Translations under genes and position numbers: made by a program
Shown here: positions 17,901 to 26,485 of the stretch, piece by piece
Layout of the letters: each line of letters starts with the position of its first letter
Position numbering within the stretch: position 1 is the stretch's first letter
Source of the DNA: an uncultured Acidobacteriota bacterium
Lineage (GTDB): Bacteria; Acidobacteriota; UBA6911; CAINFC01
Reading direction: 5' to 3'
Length of the DNA: 49,325 nt
Assembly: GCA_903847975.1 (NCBI GenBank)
Contig: CAINFC010000232.1
Coordinates: forward strand, 1 to 49,325
The notes under the pieces: generated by a model
Seen by the model: only the letters and a program-made list of their open reading frames with translations
Database searches by the model: none
Told to the model about the DNA's origin: nothing

Positions 17901-20900
17901 CTTCGAGCTCGGCGGAGACAGCCTGAAAGCGGTGTGCGTGCTTTCCCGCATCCGGCATCGGCTGGGGGCCGGCGCGGAATTCGCGGATCTGTTCGCTCAT
18001 CCGACCGTTGCCGGACTTTCCGCCGCCATCGATCGCCGCGGGCTGGCCCAGGACCTGGTCATCCCCGCCGCCGAACCGCAGCCCTCCTATCCCCTCAGCA
18101 ACGCGCAGGCGCGGATTTGGGTGTTATCGCGGATGGAGGGCGGGGCTGCGGCCTACAATATGCCGATGGCTTTGCAGCTCGAGGGGGATTTGGAGGAAAG
18201 GGCCCTCGAACAGGCGTTCCGTTCCGTCATCGCCCGTCACGAATCCCTGCGCACCTGCTTCGTGACGGATCGCGGCTTGCCGCGTCAGAAGATCCTGCCG
18301 GCCGGGGAAGTTTCCTTCGAACTGCCCGGGGAGGATTTAACCGGGACCCCTTCCGCCGAGGATCGGGCCCGCGAAAGAATTCAGGAGGAATTCGCCCGGC
18401 CGTTCGACTTCGCCTCTGCGCCTCTGCTGCGTGCTCGCCTGTTCCGGATGAGCGAGCACCGCTGGGTGCTCTCCCTGGTTGTATCGCACATCGTGGCCGA
18501 CGGCTGGTCGCTGCATGTCCTGCTCCGGGAGCTGGCGGCCTTCTATGCCGGCGGTCCCCGGAATCCGCTGTCGGATCTGCCGGCCCTTCCCATCCAATAC
18601 CGCGATTACTCTCAGTGGCTGGCCGAGCGGTCGGCCAAGGACGCCTTCGCGGCCGATCGCGCCTACTGGAAGGAAAAGCTGGCCGAGCCCTTGCCGGCTC
18701 TGCAGCTGCCGGCCGATGCTCCCCGCCCTGCCACCCTCGGTTTTACCGGCGCCGTGGAGCGCTTTTCCCTGCCGCGCACCGCCGGCCTGAACATTCCCCA
18801 GGCCTGCGCCGAGCACGGGGTCAGCCCTTTTCTGCTGCTGCTCTCCGGGGTCTTTGGCCTGCTCCACAGGTACACGGGCGAAGAGGACCTGATCGTCGGC
18901 ACCCCGGTGGCCAATCGCGACCGGATGGAGTTGGAGAACCAGATCGGACTGTACTTGAATACCCTGGCCGTGCGCGTGCGCGTCGACCCGGAGATTCGAC
19001 TCCGCGAGCTGCTGCGCCGCATCCGGCAGGCCATGCTGGAGGCGCAGGAACATCGCGGCTATCCGTTCGATTCCCTGATCCGCGATCTGAATGTCAAGCG
19101 GAGCACGGATCGCAACCCGCTTTTTGACGTGATGGCGGTCATGCAGGATGTCGCTGCCGAGGAGTTCCGGGTTCCGAGGGTCTGCTCCTCGGAGTATCCC
19201 GTTCCGTTGGAGGTCAGCGTTTTTGACCTCACGTTTCATTTCCATCTGACCCAGGGCCGGGTGCGCTTCGATCTGGAGTACAACACCGGTCTGTTCGGAC
19301 GGCCGCGCATGGAACGCCTGGCGGGCCACCTGGATCGCATGGTGGAAGCCATCGCCACCGATCCCGACGCACGGCTGCAGGATGTGGATCTGATGGGCGA
19401 GCGGGAGCGCCGGCAAGTCCTGGTGGAGTTCGCCGAAGGTCCCTCCCGCCCGGTGCCGGAGTGGACGGTCATCGACCGGTTCCTGGAGCAGGCCGCCCAG
19501 AAACCGGATCGTACCGCGGTCGTTTTCGAATCCCGGAGCCTGAGCTACCGGGCCCTGTCTTCCGCTGCGGCGCGGCTCGCGGGCCGTATTCGCCGTGCGG
19601 ATATCGCCCCGGGTTCGGTGGTCGCGCTCCTGGCCGCACGCTCGGAATGGATGGTGCCGGGCGTGATCGGTATTATGGCGAGCGGAATGATTTGTCTGCC
19701 GATCGATCCCGCTCTGCCCGAGGCCCGCATCCGGCGGATGCTTGAAGACAGCCTGTGCCGGGCGGTTATTGCCGACGGCGCCTTACCGGGCGCCATGCGC
19801 GTGCCGGTCTTTGCGCTTCGGCAGGAAGAAGATTTTCCCGCCCCTTTCCGATCGGCGGCCCGGCCCGCCGACGGCGCCTACCTCACCTACACTTCAGGAT
19901 CGACCGGGGAGCCCAAGGGGACGGTCATCGAGCACCGATCGCTCGCCAACCTGGTCGGTGCGCTCGGCGAACTCTATTACCGGATGTTGCCTGACCCTGC
20001 CGCGGAACTGCTGCTGACCTCCATCGGCTTCGATGTGGCCCTGAAGCAGATTTTCGGGGCCTTGACGCGCGGCAATACCCTGGTGGTGGCCCCGGATTCG
20101 CTGCGCTACGACCCGGCGGCCCTGATGGCGGCCATCCCGGAAGGCGGCATCCATCTGATCGACCTGACCCCCTCGCACTTTGAGGTGCTGCTCGCCCGGG
20201 GCTTCGCCCGGATGGCCAAACCCTCTTTGCGGGTGATCCTTCTCGGTTCCGAGTCGTTGCCCTCCCGCCTGGCGGAGGAGTTCCTGCAGCACGAGATGAA
20301 CCGCTCCGTGGCGCTTTTCAATTTTTACGGGCCAAGCGAGTGTACGGTCGAAACGCTTTGCTGCCGGCTGAAGGAAGGGATGCCCGGGGGGAGCCGGATC
20401 GCTCCGATCGGAAGGCCCATCGCCAATGCGCGGGCTTATGTGCTTTCCGCCGCAGGCCGTCCCGCTCCGGTCGGCATTCCCGGGGAGATCTGGCTGGGAG
20501 GGGTTCCCGTGGGCCGCGGCTACTGGAGCCGCCCGGAACTGAGTGCCGCGCGGTTTTTGGAAAATCCCTTTCACCCCGGAGACCGCATCTACGGCACCGG
20601 CGACCTGGGCCGGTGGTCCTCCGACGGCCTGTTGGAGTTTCTCGGCCGGAAAGACGACCAGGTCAAGATTCGCGGCTTCCGGGTCGAGCCCGGGGAGATC
20701 GAATTCCACCTGCGGCAACATCCGGCGGTAAGCGGGGCTGTGGTGGAAGGCCGGCGGGGGCCAGCCGGATCCATGGAGCTGGTGGCGTGGTATACCGCCG
20801 ACCCGTCGCTGCCGGGCCCGGATGCCCTGCGGACTCATCTGGCCCGCACCCTGCCGGACTACATGATTCCCGCTCGTTTGGTTGCTTTGCGGGAACTGCC

Positions 20901-23900
20901 GATGCTTCCCAGCGGAAAACTCGATCTCCGTGCCTTGCCCGATCCCTGGACCCGGCAGGATCCGTCCGCGGTCCCTTTCCCGTGCCATGAAGTAGAGGAT
21001 GCGATCCGCGCCATGTGGCGGAATGCGCTGGGTTTTGAAGAGGTCGCCGCCGACGCCGGGTTTTTCGATATCGGCGGGAACTCCCTGCTCCTGGCCCATC
21101 TTCACGCGCAGATGGACGATCGCTGGCCGGGGGTGGTCAAAGTTACGGAATTGTTTTCCGCCGTCACCGTTGCCGATCAGGCCCGCCTGGTTTCCGGGCG
21201 GACTTCTCCACCGGTCGCCGTGCCTCCGCCGTCAGCTCCGGACTCCCGGCCGGGGCCGGCCGACGGCACCCCGGACCGATCCATGGCCATTATCGGCATC
21301 GGCCTGCGCATCGGTTCCTGCCGCACCCTCGACGAGTTGTGGGCGGAGCTCTTTCGCGGGACCGATTTTGTTGGCCCCCTGACGGATTCGCGGCGCCGCC
21401 GGGCGGAACGTGCGGCGGATGCATTGGGAATGGACCTTTCCGCGCTGCGTATTCCCGAGCTGGCCTACCTGGATTCCGTCGATACCTTCGATTATGCCCA
21501 TTTCCGGATTGCTCCGCAAAAAGCGGCCCAGATCGATCCCCGCGAGAAGCTGTTCCTGGAAACCGCCTGGCACGCCATCGAAGATGCCGGCTACGGCGGC
21601 CTGCGGCTCAAGGGAACCCGAACCGGCGTTTTTTTGGGAGAAAGCGGCGGCACCGCCGACTTCGGGCGAATCCTGGAAGCGGCAGGCATCGGCGACCCCA
21701 ATCAGCTTCTGGAATCACTCACTCCCTCCATAGCCGCCAGCCGGATTTCCTACCTCCTGGATTTGAGAGGGCCGGCCATGCTGGTGGATACGGCTTGCTC
21801 CGGGTCTTTGGCCGCCCTCAGCCTGGCCGTGGAATCGCTGCGCAGCGGTCAATGTGAAATGGCCCTGGTCGGTACGGTCAAGCTGCATTTGCTGCCCTTC
21901 CGGCGGGAGGGACGCTCCGACATCGAATCCCCCGACGCGCGAACGCGATGCTATGACGACGAAGCCGGCGGCACCGGGGGCGGGGAAGCCTGCATTGCCC
22001 TGCTGTTAAAGCCGCTGGTTGCGGCCCGATCGGATGGCGACCCCATTCATGCCGTGCTGCGGGGCGCGGCCATGAACCAGGATGGCTCCTCCTCGGGCAT
22101 CACCGCACCCCGGGCCGAAGCGCAGGCGGAGGTCATCGAGCTGGCCTGGAAAGATGCCGGCATCCACCCGGAGAACCTGTCTTTTATCGAAGGGCACGGC
22201 ACCGGCACCCGCCTGGGGGACCCGGTCGAAGTGCAGGGCTTATCCCAGGCCTTCGACCGTTACACCAGCCGCCGCCAGTTTTGCGCCTTAGGGTCCATTA
22301 AATCCAACCTGGGCCATACCGATCATGCCGCGGGTCTGACCGGCCTGCTTCGCGCCGTGCTGTGCCTCCGGCACCGCTGCGTCGCCCCGGTCGTTCATTT
22401 CCAGCGGCCCAACCGTAATATCCGTCTGGAAGACTCCCCGCTATTCGTGAATGCGGAACCGCTGGCGCTGGACGGGAAGCCGGCGCCGCTGCTGTGCGGA
22501 GTCAGTTCTTTCGGGCTGAGCGGCACCAACGTGCACGTGGTCCTCGAGGAGGCGCTGCCGGGCAGCCCGCCGCCCGGCGGATGCGGTGACCGCATGTGGC
22601 TCATTCCGCTGTCGGCGCGCACCCCCGACCTGCTGCGCGAGCAGGCGGCCAACCTCGGAAGGTTCCTGGAGCGCTCCCCTGACCTGCCGCTGAACGAAAT
22701 CGCCTTTACCCTGTCGACCGGGAGAGACCACCTGGGAGCGCGTGCCGCCCTGCTGGTGAAATCGGTCGCGGAACTCGGCGAGCGGTTGAATCGCTGGAAC
22801 CTATCGACGGAGCGCCCGCCCGCCGAGGGCGTATTCCTCGGCTTCCACAAGCCGGCGGCCAACACCAAGCCCGTGCTGCTGGATCACGAGATCTACGAAG
22901 AAACCATCGAGAGGCTCAGCGCCGCCGCCGCGGCCCTGGCGGGAACAGACGACCGGCGATTGCTGGCCGAAGTGGCCCGACTGTATGTTTCCGGTGCCGG
23001 CGTGCCATGGGAAAAGATGTTCGCGGACCCCAAGCCGAGGCGATGCTTCCTGCCCGGCTATCCCTTCGAGAGAACGGTCTCCTGGCCGGAGATGCCCAAA
23101 CCCGCCTTCTCGCTTCTGGGCAATCTCAAAGCGGAAACCTCCTACCTGCTGATTTTCGAATCCTCCTGGAGGACCGATTCCCACTGGCTGCTGGAGGAGC
23201 ACCGGCGCTCGGGCGTTTCGATCCTGGTGGGGGCCGCCTACCTGGAAATAGCGCAGGAAGCGGCTCTCCGGTTATGGAATACCGGGCGCCTGGAGATCCG
23301 ACGATTGATCCTGCATGCCCCCCTGGCCGTGGAAGAAGGGGAAAGCGTGCGCGTGGCGGTTTCAGTTAAGCGCGAGAAGGAAAATCTTGCCCTGACGGTG
23401 GAAAGCCATTCCCTCCCCCGGGGCTGGCAAACCCATGCCACGGCGGAGCTGGCCCGACTTTCACCCGATCACCAGGATTCCGTCGACCTGGCCGGCTTGC
23501 GAAAGCAATGCCTCGAAGAAGTGTCCGCGGAGGCACGGCATTTCGCACCGGTTGAAGCGGGCCCGCACTGGAACTGTCTGCAGGCCGTCCGTCGCAGCCC
23601 CGACTGGTGGATGGCCGAATTGGAGATACCTGTGGAGCATGCCCTCCATTCCAACGAATTCGGGCTCTACCCGCCGATGGCCGACCTGGCGCTGAATTTC
23701 GCCACGGGCCAGGGCGAGTGGCTGCCGCTCTGGTTTTCGGGAATACGGATTCATGGAGCGCTGCCGCGCCAGGCAGTCGCCTGCGGCCGGAGGCTCGATT
23801 CGACGGCGGAATTGCCGCGCTACACGGTCGCGGTGGCAGATCTTTCCGGCCGAACGGTTTTTACGGTCGACGAGTATTTATTGAAGGCGGGGCGCAGATC

Positions 23901-26301
23901 CGACCCGCGGGACAGCTTTTTTCATCAGGCCGCCTGGACCCCGACACAACCCGGCCTCCCGCGTCTCGACGGGAAAGAAGCCCTGCTGATCGAGAAGGAG
24001 GAAGCCGCCGGTCGCCTTCAGGCGTATGGGCTCACGCCCCGCTGGCCTTCGGTGGCCACCGAACGGCTGTCGGACTGGCAGGAATGGCTGGCGGACCGGG
24101 AGCCGGGAACGGAGTGCCATATTGCGCTGCGGCTGCCCTCCTCCCCTGCCGGGAGGGAGGAATCCCTCGAGGAGCCGGATGCTTCGATGGGGCTTCTGTT
24201 TTCTCTCACCCAGGGCCTGATCCGATGGGGAGGAAAGGCACGGCTGCTGGTCCTCGGAGGCTTCGCTCACCAGGTCACCGGCGAGGAGTCCATGCTTCGG
24301 CCGCTGCATGCCGCCGCGGCCGGCTTCTGTCGCGTCATCGAGCAGGAAACCTCCCATCTCCGGGTTCGCTTTCTGGATCTCGATACCGAATACCGCCACG
24401 AACAGATCCTCGGTGCGTTTCATTCCGCCTTTGCTTTCCCCGATCCGGTCGCCGCGTGGCGCTCGGGCACCCGTTATGTGCCCCGCATCGCCCCGCTGGA
24501 TCTTTCCTCCTGCGCCGACCGGGTGTTCGGAATCCGGGAAGGAGGAACCTACCTGATCAGCGGAGGCACCGGAGGCATGGGGCTTGCCCTGGCTCGGCAC
24601 CTGGCAGGCCAGGCCAAGGTGGACCTGGTCCTTGTGGCCCGGTCCCCATTTCCTGAGCCTGCATTGTGGGAGCACTGGCAGGCCAATGCCCCGGATCCCT
24701 GGCTGCGAAACAATATCCGGACGATGCGGGAGATCCAGTCGCTCGGTTCCGCGATCCACCTGGTTTCCGCCGATGTTGCCTGCCGGGAGGATATGGAACG
24801 CCTGGCTCGGGAATTTCCCTCGATTCGCGCCGTTTTCCATTGCGCCGGCGTCGGCAACGATGTGTTTCTGGCGCGGCACGATTGGGAGCGCCTATTGGGG
24901 GTGCTGCGTCCCAAGGTCCAGGGAACGGCGGTTTTGGCGGAGGTATTCGGCGGGAAGGATTTGGATGCCTTGGTGCTCGCCGGTTCGATCACCGCCTTTA
25001 CCGGCGCTCCCGGCCAGGCCGGATACACCGCGGCCAACGCTTTCCAGGATGCCGAGGCCCGCCGGCTTCGAGCCCGGGGCCTGCCTGCCCTGGCCGTGTG
25101 CTGGACCGCCTGGAAGGAAACGGGGATGGCGGCCCGGTCCGGGAAGGTTGCCGACGAAGACTATCGCGCCATCACCACCGCCGATGCCCTGCACTGTCTC
25201 GATCTCGCCTTGCGAAAGGAGCTGGGCCACCTGGTAATCGGCGAAGCCGTCCCTCCGAAGGAAAGCCTTCCCTCCGCTCCCGCGGAGCGGAGTTCCATGG
25301 AAGCGGCCGGCGCCGGGGTCACTTTGCGCGGCCGGATCACCGGAGAATATTCCGCCACCGAACAGATTGTCGGCGGCCTATGGGCCAAAGTCCTCGGCTA
25401 TACGGACCTCGATATCTTCGCGGATTTTTACGAGCTGGGCGGAGACTCGATCGCCGCCATCGATCTGCTGGAGCGATTCCGGGCCGAGACCGGCTTCCGG
25501 CCCAGCCTTCCCGACCTCCTGGGGCACCTGTCGGTCGAAAGCCTGGCCTCCTTCCTGGACGGCCAGCAGTTCCTGGCAAGACGCAGCACCGAGGACTTTC
25601 ACGAACAGCTGGTACGCCTTGGCGGCGGCGGCCCGCATAAGCTCTTTTGCTTCGCCCCCGGTTCGGGATCCTGCTACCGCTACTACCCGATGGCCAGCCG
25701 GCTCAACGGCTGGGAGATTTACGGGCTGAATTTTTTCGACACCGATTCTCCGGCCGCGGATCTGGCGGAAATCCTGGTCCGCAACCAGCCGTCCGGCCCC
25801 TTTACCCTCCTCGGCTATTCCATCGGAGGCAACCTGGCCTACGAGGTGGCTCACGAACTCATCGCCAGGGGACGCCGGATCAGCGGGCTGCTCTTCCTCG
25901 ACAACTGGCGGCGATTGGAGCTCTTTCATTTCAGCGATGAAGAATACCGGAAGAATGCGGAAGAGTTTCTTTCCGCCGTCGATCCCCGCTACCTGGCGCT
26001 CACCGACCGTTCCGCTGCCATTCGGAGGGTGGTGCGTTATGACCGTTACATGGATTCACGCCAGGAAGATCGCCTGCTGCCTTGCCCGATTCGTTTGATC
26101 CAGGCCGAACCGGGCGAGCTGAAGAGCTCTTTCCGGATCACCCAGGAGGGGTGGGGAGACCTGACTTCCGATTTCTCGATCGTGCCCGGTTCCGGCCGCC
26201 ACCTGGAGATGCTCGACGAACCCCACGTCATCAGGAACACCGCCCTCGTTCAGCAAATCATAGACGGATTCAAGGCGGCGGCATCCGTTCAGGATTCATG
26301 A
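14956..26301 (+). CDS. Hybrid NRPS-PKS, C-A-T-C-A-T-KS-DH-KR-ACP-TE, no acyltransferase domain
   Basis: 3781 residues; GGAAGGA precedes ATG 14956. C1 1-430 (HHISNDA, His133-Asp138 region) opens the protein, so it probably N-acylates the first residue. A1 455-955 (YTSGTTGEPKG; Lys929). T1 Ser989. C2 1042-1480 (SHIVADG, His1178, Asp1182). A2 1505-2000 (YTSGSTGEPKG). T2 Ser2043. KS 2108-2535 with full triad Cys2281, His2414, His2454. A linker with no AT runs to FLPGYPFER. DH 2725-2990 (His2749, Asp2910). KR to about 3400 (GGTGGMG; Ser3344, Tyr3357). ACP Ser3498. TE with Ser3622, Asp3649, His3749. The expected product is an acylated dipeptide extended once by malonate and beta-reduced. It needs a malonyl-transferase and phosphopantetheinyl transferase in trans; neither is in the window. 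Confidence 0.95.
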   Translation: MYPLSLPQQSIYLDALRHGATTKHNMGGALIISGPLDIGRFRQSLECARHVHDVQRMRLHWEGETVRQEFLAAEDCPSAFEYFDFSSRLQPYPDALEWILEDIGRPMRLNGFPLYRDVLFCLGKDLHLWFPKFHHISNDAFGHSLIAGTVAAAYTELLRNRPCPAFKSFSYLDFIEDDRAYASSGQFGRDEAFWREKFRAMPEPLPFTSRKGGLRGDILRTERCTLELNRLVYRSVLRRCEEADVTPFQFLLACLFTYLYRVTGCDDMVIGTPILNRSNHAFRRTAGMFMNMMPIRLRLDRTMSLLALAEVIKGETRACYRHQRFPLREILQWCRTLDGFFHGVYDVTFVYRKLDYDLSFGDSPLRVVTLDTQAREETLSVEVDEYNQEEDVNLFFNYNAQLISATEAGQMAKAIESMLVTVAVEGDRRIQDIRLVADTVIHAAVPREKIPEQTVVELFQRRAAADPKAVCLICGPERMTRGELDLVSDRIAEFLSETCALAAEQPVAVLCDRSMEWIAAMLGILKAGGAYVPLDPGIPRSRMQFLLRDSGCRWLLTGARQQEESFADVRAIPVAKACLGAGLRSGTAIRSPRSLAYILYTSGTTGEPKGVLVEHGGLANTVAALQRGWEVTAGDRILEFAGPMFDASIVDIFLALVSGAPLVIAPQEIILHPERFLLLLQQEKVTVATLPPAYLSALGEVDLMPLRLLITAGEAANPVDAAYHVRRVDYVNAYGPTEASVCAAYFKVKAGSGFRAERVPIGKPIDHTLIRILDEDLQPLPLGAAGELCIGGVGLARGYLNRPELTADRFIADPFLEGGRLYRTGDLGRLLPDGNLEFLGRRDTQVKIRGYRVELGEIEAVLKMHPAVETAVVVDRKIAGFDELVAYVVSRAGFQPAELRRFLSARLPAFMLPSRWQRMEALPLNLSGKVDRAALPDPMQAEEFRTGSARTRIEPRTAMEKALVEIWEEVLELQSLSVEDDFFELGGDSLKAVCVLSRIRHRLGAGAEFADLFAHPTVAGLSAAIDRRGLAQDLVIPAAEPQPSYPLSNAQARIWVLSRMEGGAAAYNMPMALQLEGDLEERALEQAFRSVIARHESLRTCFVTDRGLPRQKILPAGEVSFELPGEDLTGTPSAEDRARERIQEEFARPFDFASAPLLRARLFRMSEHRWVLSLVVSHIVADGWSLHVLLRELAAFYAGGPRNPLSDLPALPIQYRDYSQWLAERSAKDAFAADRAYWKEKLAEPLPALQLPADAPRPATLGFTGAVERFSLPRTAGLNIPQACAEHGVSPFLLLLSGVFGLLHRYTGEEDLIVGTPVANRDRMELENQIGLYLNTLAVRVRVDPEIRLRELLRRIRQAMLEAQEHRGYPFDSLIRDLNVKRSTDRNPLFDVMAVMQDVAAEEFRVPRVCSSEYPVPLEVSVFDLTFHFHLTQGRVRFDLEYNTGLFGRPRMERLAGHLDRMVEAIATDPDARLQDVDLMGERERRQVLVEFAEGPSRPVPEWTVIDRFLEQAAQKPDRTAVVFESRSLSYRALSSAAARLAGRIRRADIAPGSVVALLAARSEWMVPGVIGIMASGMICLPIDPALPEARIRRMLEDSLCRAVIADGALPGAMRVPVFALRQEEDFPAPFRSAARPADGAYLTYTSGSTGEPKGTVIEHRSLANLVGALGELYYRMLPDPAAELLLTSIGFDVALKQIFGALTRGNTLVVAPDSLRYDPAALMAAIPEGGIHLIDLTPSHFEVLLARGFARMAKPSLRVILLGSESLPSRLAEEFLQHEMNRSVALFNFYGPSECTVETLCCRLKEGMPGGSRIAPIGRPIANARAYVLSAAGRPAPVGIPGEIWLGGVPVGRGYWSRPELSAARFLENPFHPGDRIYGTGDLGRWSSDGLLEFLGRKDDQVKIRGFRVEPGEIEFHLRQHPAVSGAVVEGRRGPAGSMELVAWYTADPSLPGPDALRTHLARTLPDYMIPARLVALRELPMLPSGKLDLRALPDPWTRQDPSAVPFPCHEVEDAIRAMWRNALGFEEVAADAGFFDIGGNSLLLAHLHAQMDDRWPGVVKVTELFSAVTVADQARLVSGRTSPPVAVPPPSAPDSRPGPADGTPDRSMAIIGIGLRIGSCRTLDELWAELFRGTDFVGPLTDSRRRRAERAADALGMDLSALRIPELAYLDSVDTFDYAHFRIAPQKAAQIDPREKLFLETAWHAIEDAGYGGLRLKGTRTGVFLGESGGTADFGRILEAAGIGDPNQLLESLTPSIAASRISYLLDLRGPAMLVDTACSGSLAALSLAVESLRSGQCEMALVGTVKLHLLPFRREGRSDIESPDARTRCYDDEAGGTGGGEACIALLLKPLVAARSDGDPIHAVLRGAAMNQDGSSSGITAPRAEAQAEVIELAWKDAGIHPENLSFIEGHGTGTRLGDPVEVQGLSQAFDRYTSRRQFCALGSIKSNLGHTDHAAGLTGLLRAVLCLRHRCVAPVVHFQRPNRNIRLEDSPLFVNAEPLALDGKPAPLLCGVSSFGLSGTNVHVVLEEALPGSPPPGGCGDRMWLIPLSARTPDLLREQAANLGRFLERSPDLPLNEIAFTLSTGRDHLGARAALLVKSVAELGERLNRWNLSTERPPAEGVFLGFHKPAANTKPVLLDHEIYEETIERLSAAAAALAGTDDRRLLAEVARLYVSGAGVPWEKMFADPKPRRCFLPGYPFERTVSWPEMPKPAFSLLGNLKAETSYLLIFESSWRTDSHWLLEEHRRSGVSILVGAAYLEIAQEAALRLWNTGRLEIRRLILHAPLAVEEGESVRVAVSVKREKENLALTVESHSLPRGWQTHATAELARLSPDHQDSVDLAGLRKQCLEEVSAEARHFAPVEAGPHWNCLQAVRRSPDWWMAELEIPVEHALHSNEFGLYPPMADLALNFATGQGEWLPLWFSGIRIHGALPRQAVACGRRLDSTAELPRYTVAVADLSGRTVFTVDEYLLKAGRRSDPRDSFFHQAAWTPTQPGLPRLDGKEALLIEKEEAAGRLQAYGLTPRWPSVATERLSDWQEWLADREPGTECHIALRLPSSPAGREESLEEPDASMGLLFSLTQGLIRWGGKARLLVLGGFAHQVTGEESMLRPLHAAAAGFCRVIEQETSHLRVRFLDLDTEYRHEQILGAFHSAFAFPDPVAAWRSGTRYVPRIAPLDLSSCADRVFGIREGGTYLISGGTGGMGLALARHLAGQAKVDLVLVARSPFPEPALWEHWQANAPDPWLRNNIRTMREIQSLGSAIHLVSADVACREDMERLAREFPSIRAVFHCAGVGNDVFLARHDWERLLGVLRPKVQGTAVLAEVFGGKDLDALVLAGSITAFTGAPGQAGYTAANAFQDAEARRLRARGLPALAVCWTAWKETGMAARSGKVADEDYRAITTADALHCLDLALRKELGHLVIGEAVPPKESLPSAPAERSSMEAAGAGVTLRGRITGEYSATEQIVGGLWAKVLGYTDLDIFADFYELGGDSIAAIDLLERFRAETGFRPSLPDLLGHLSVESLASFLDGQQFLARRSTEDFHEQLVRLGGGGPHKLFCFAPGSGSCYRYYPMASRLNGWEIYGLNFFDTDSPAADLAEILVRNQPSGPFTLLGYSIGGNLAYEVAHELIARGRRISGLLFLDNWRRLELFHFSDEEYRKNAEEFLSAVDPRYLALTDRSAAIRRVVRYDRYMDSRQEDRLLPCPIRLIQAEPGELKSSFRITQEGWGDLTSDFSIVPGSGRHLEMLDEPHVIRNTALVQQIIDGFKAAASVQDS

Positions 26302-26331
26302 GGTTTCATCCGCCCCGCCCCGCACACCGGC

Positions 26332-26377
26332 GCAGCAGGAAGAATAGGGGGGCTGCTTTCCCGACTTTTCCTGCTGC
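26332..26377. terminator. Inverted repeat after the synthetase gene, possible terminator
   Basis: The arms GCAGCAGGAA (26332-26341) and TTCCTGCTGC (26368-26377) pair perfectly over 10 bp around a 26-base loop. There is no T run after it. It lies 30 bases past the synthetase stop and 109 bases before the efflux adaptor start, so it may end or attenuate transcription into the efflux genes. Confidence 0.4.
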
Positions 26378-26485
26378 TTCGCAAGAATGCCCTTCAATTA
26401 CAATAACGAAAGCAGGGTTGACAGGGACGGGAACAATTTGGAAGCCCGGGAAGCGGAGTTCTTCCCCTTAACTTTTGGAGATTGC

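Noticed and set aside
22560-23100. Hidden cis acyltransferase between KS and DH
   Set aside because: The stretch has about 200 residues, with no GHSxGE or AFxH motif. A normal AT needs about 300 residues. It fits the short linker of AT-less modules.
26418-26423. TTGACA upstream of the RND operon
   Set aside because: The bases 17 downstream read gaagcc, so no -10 box. The adaptor may depend on read-through or on another sigma factor.
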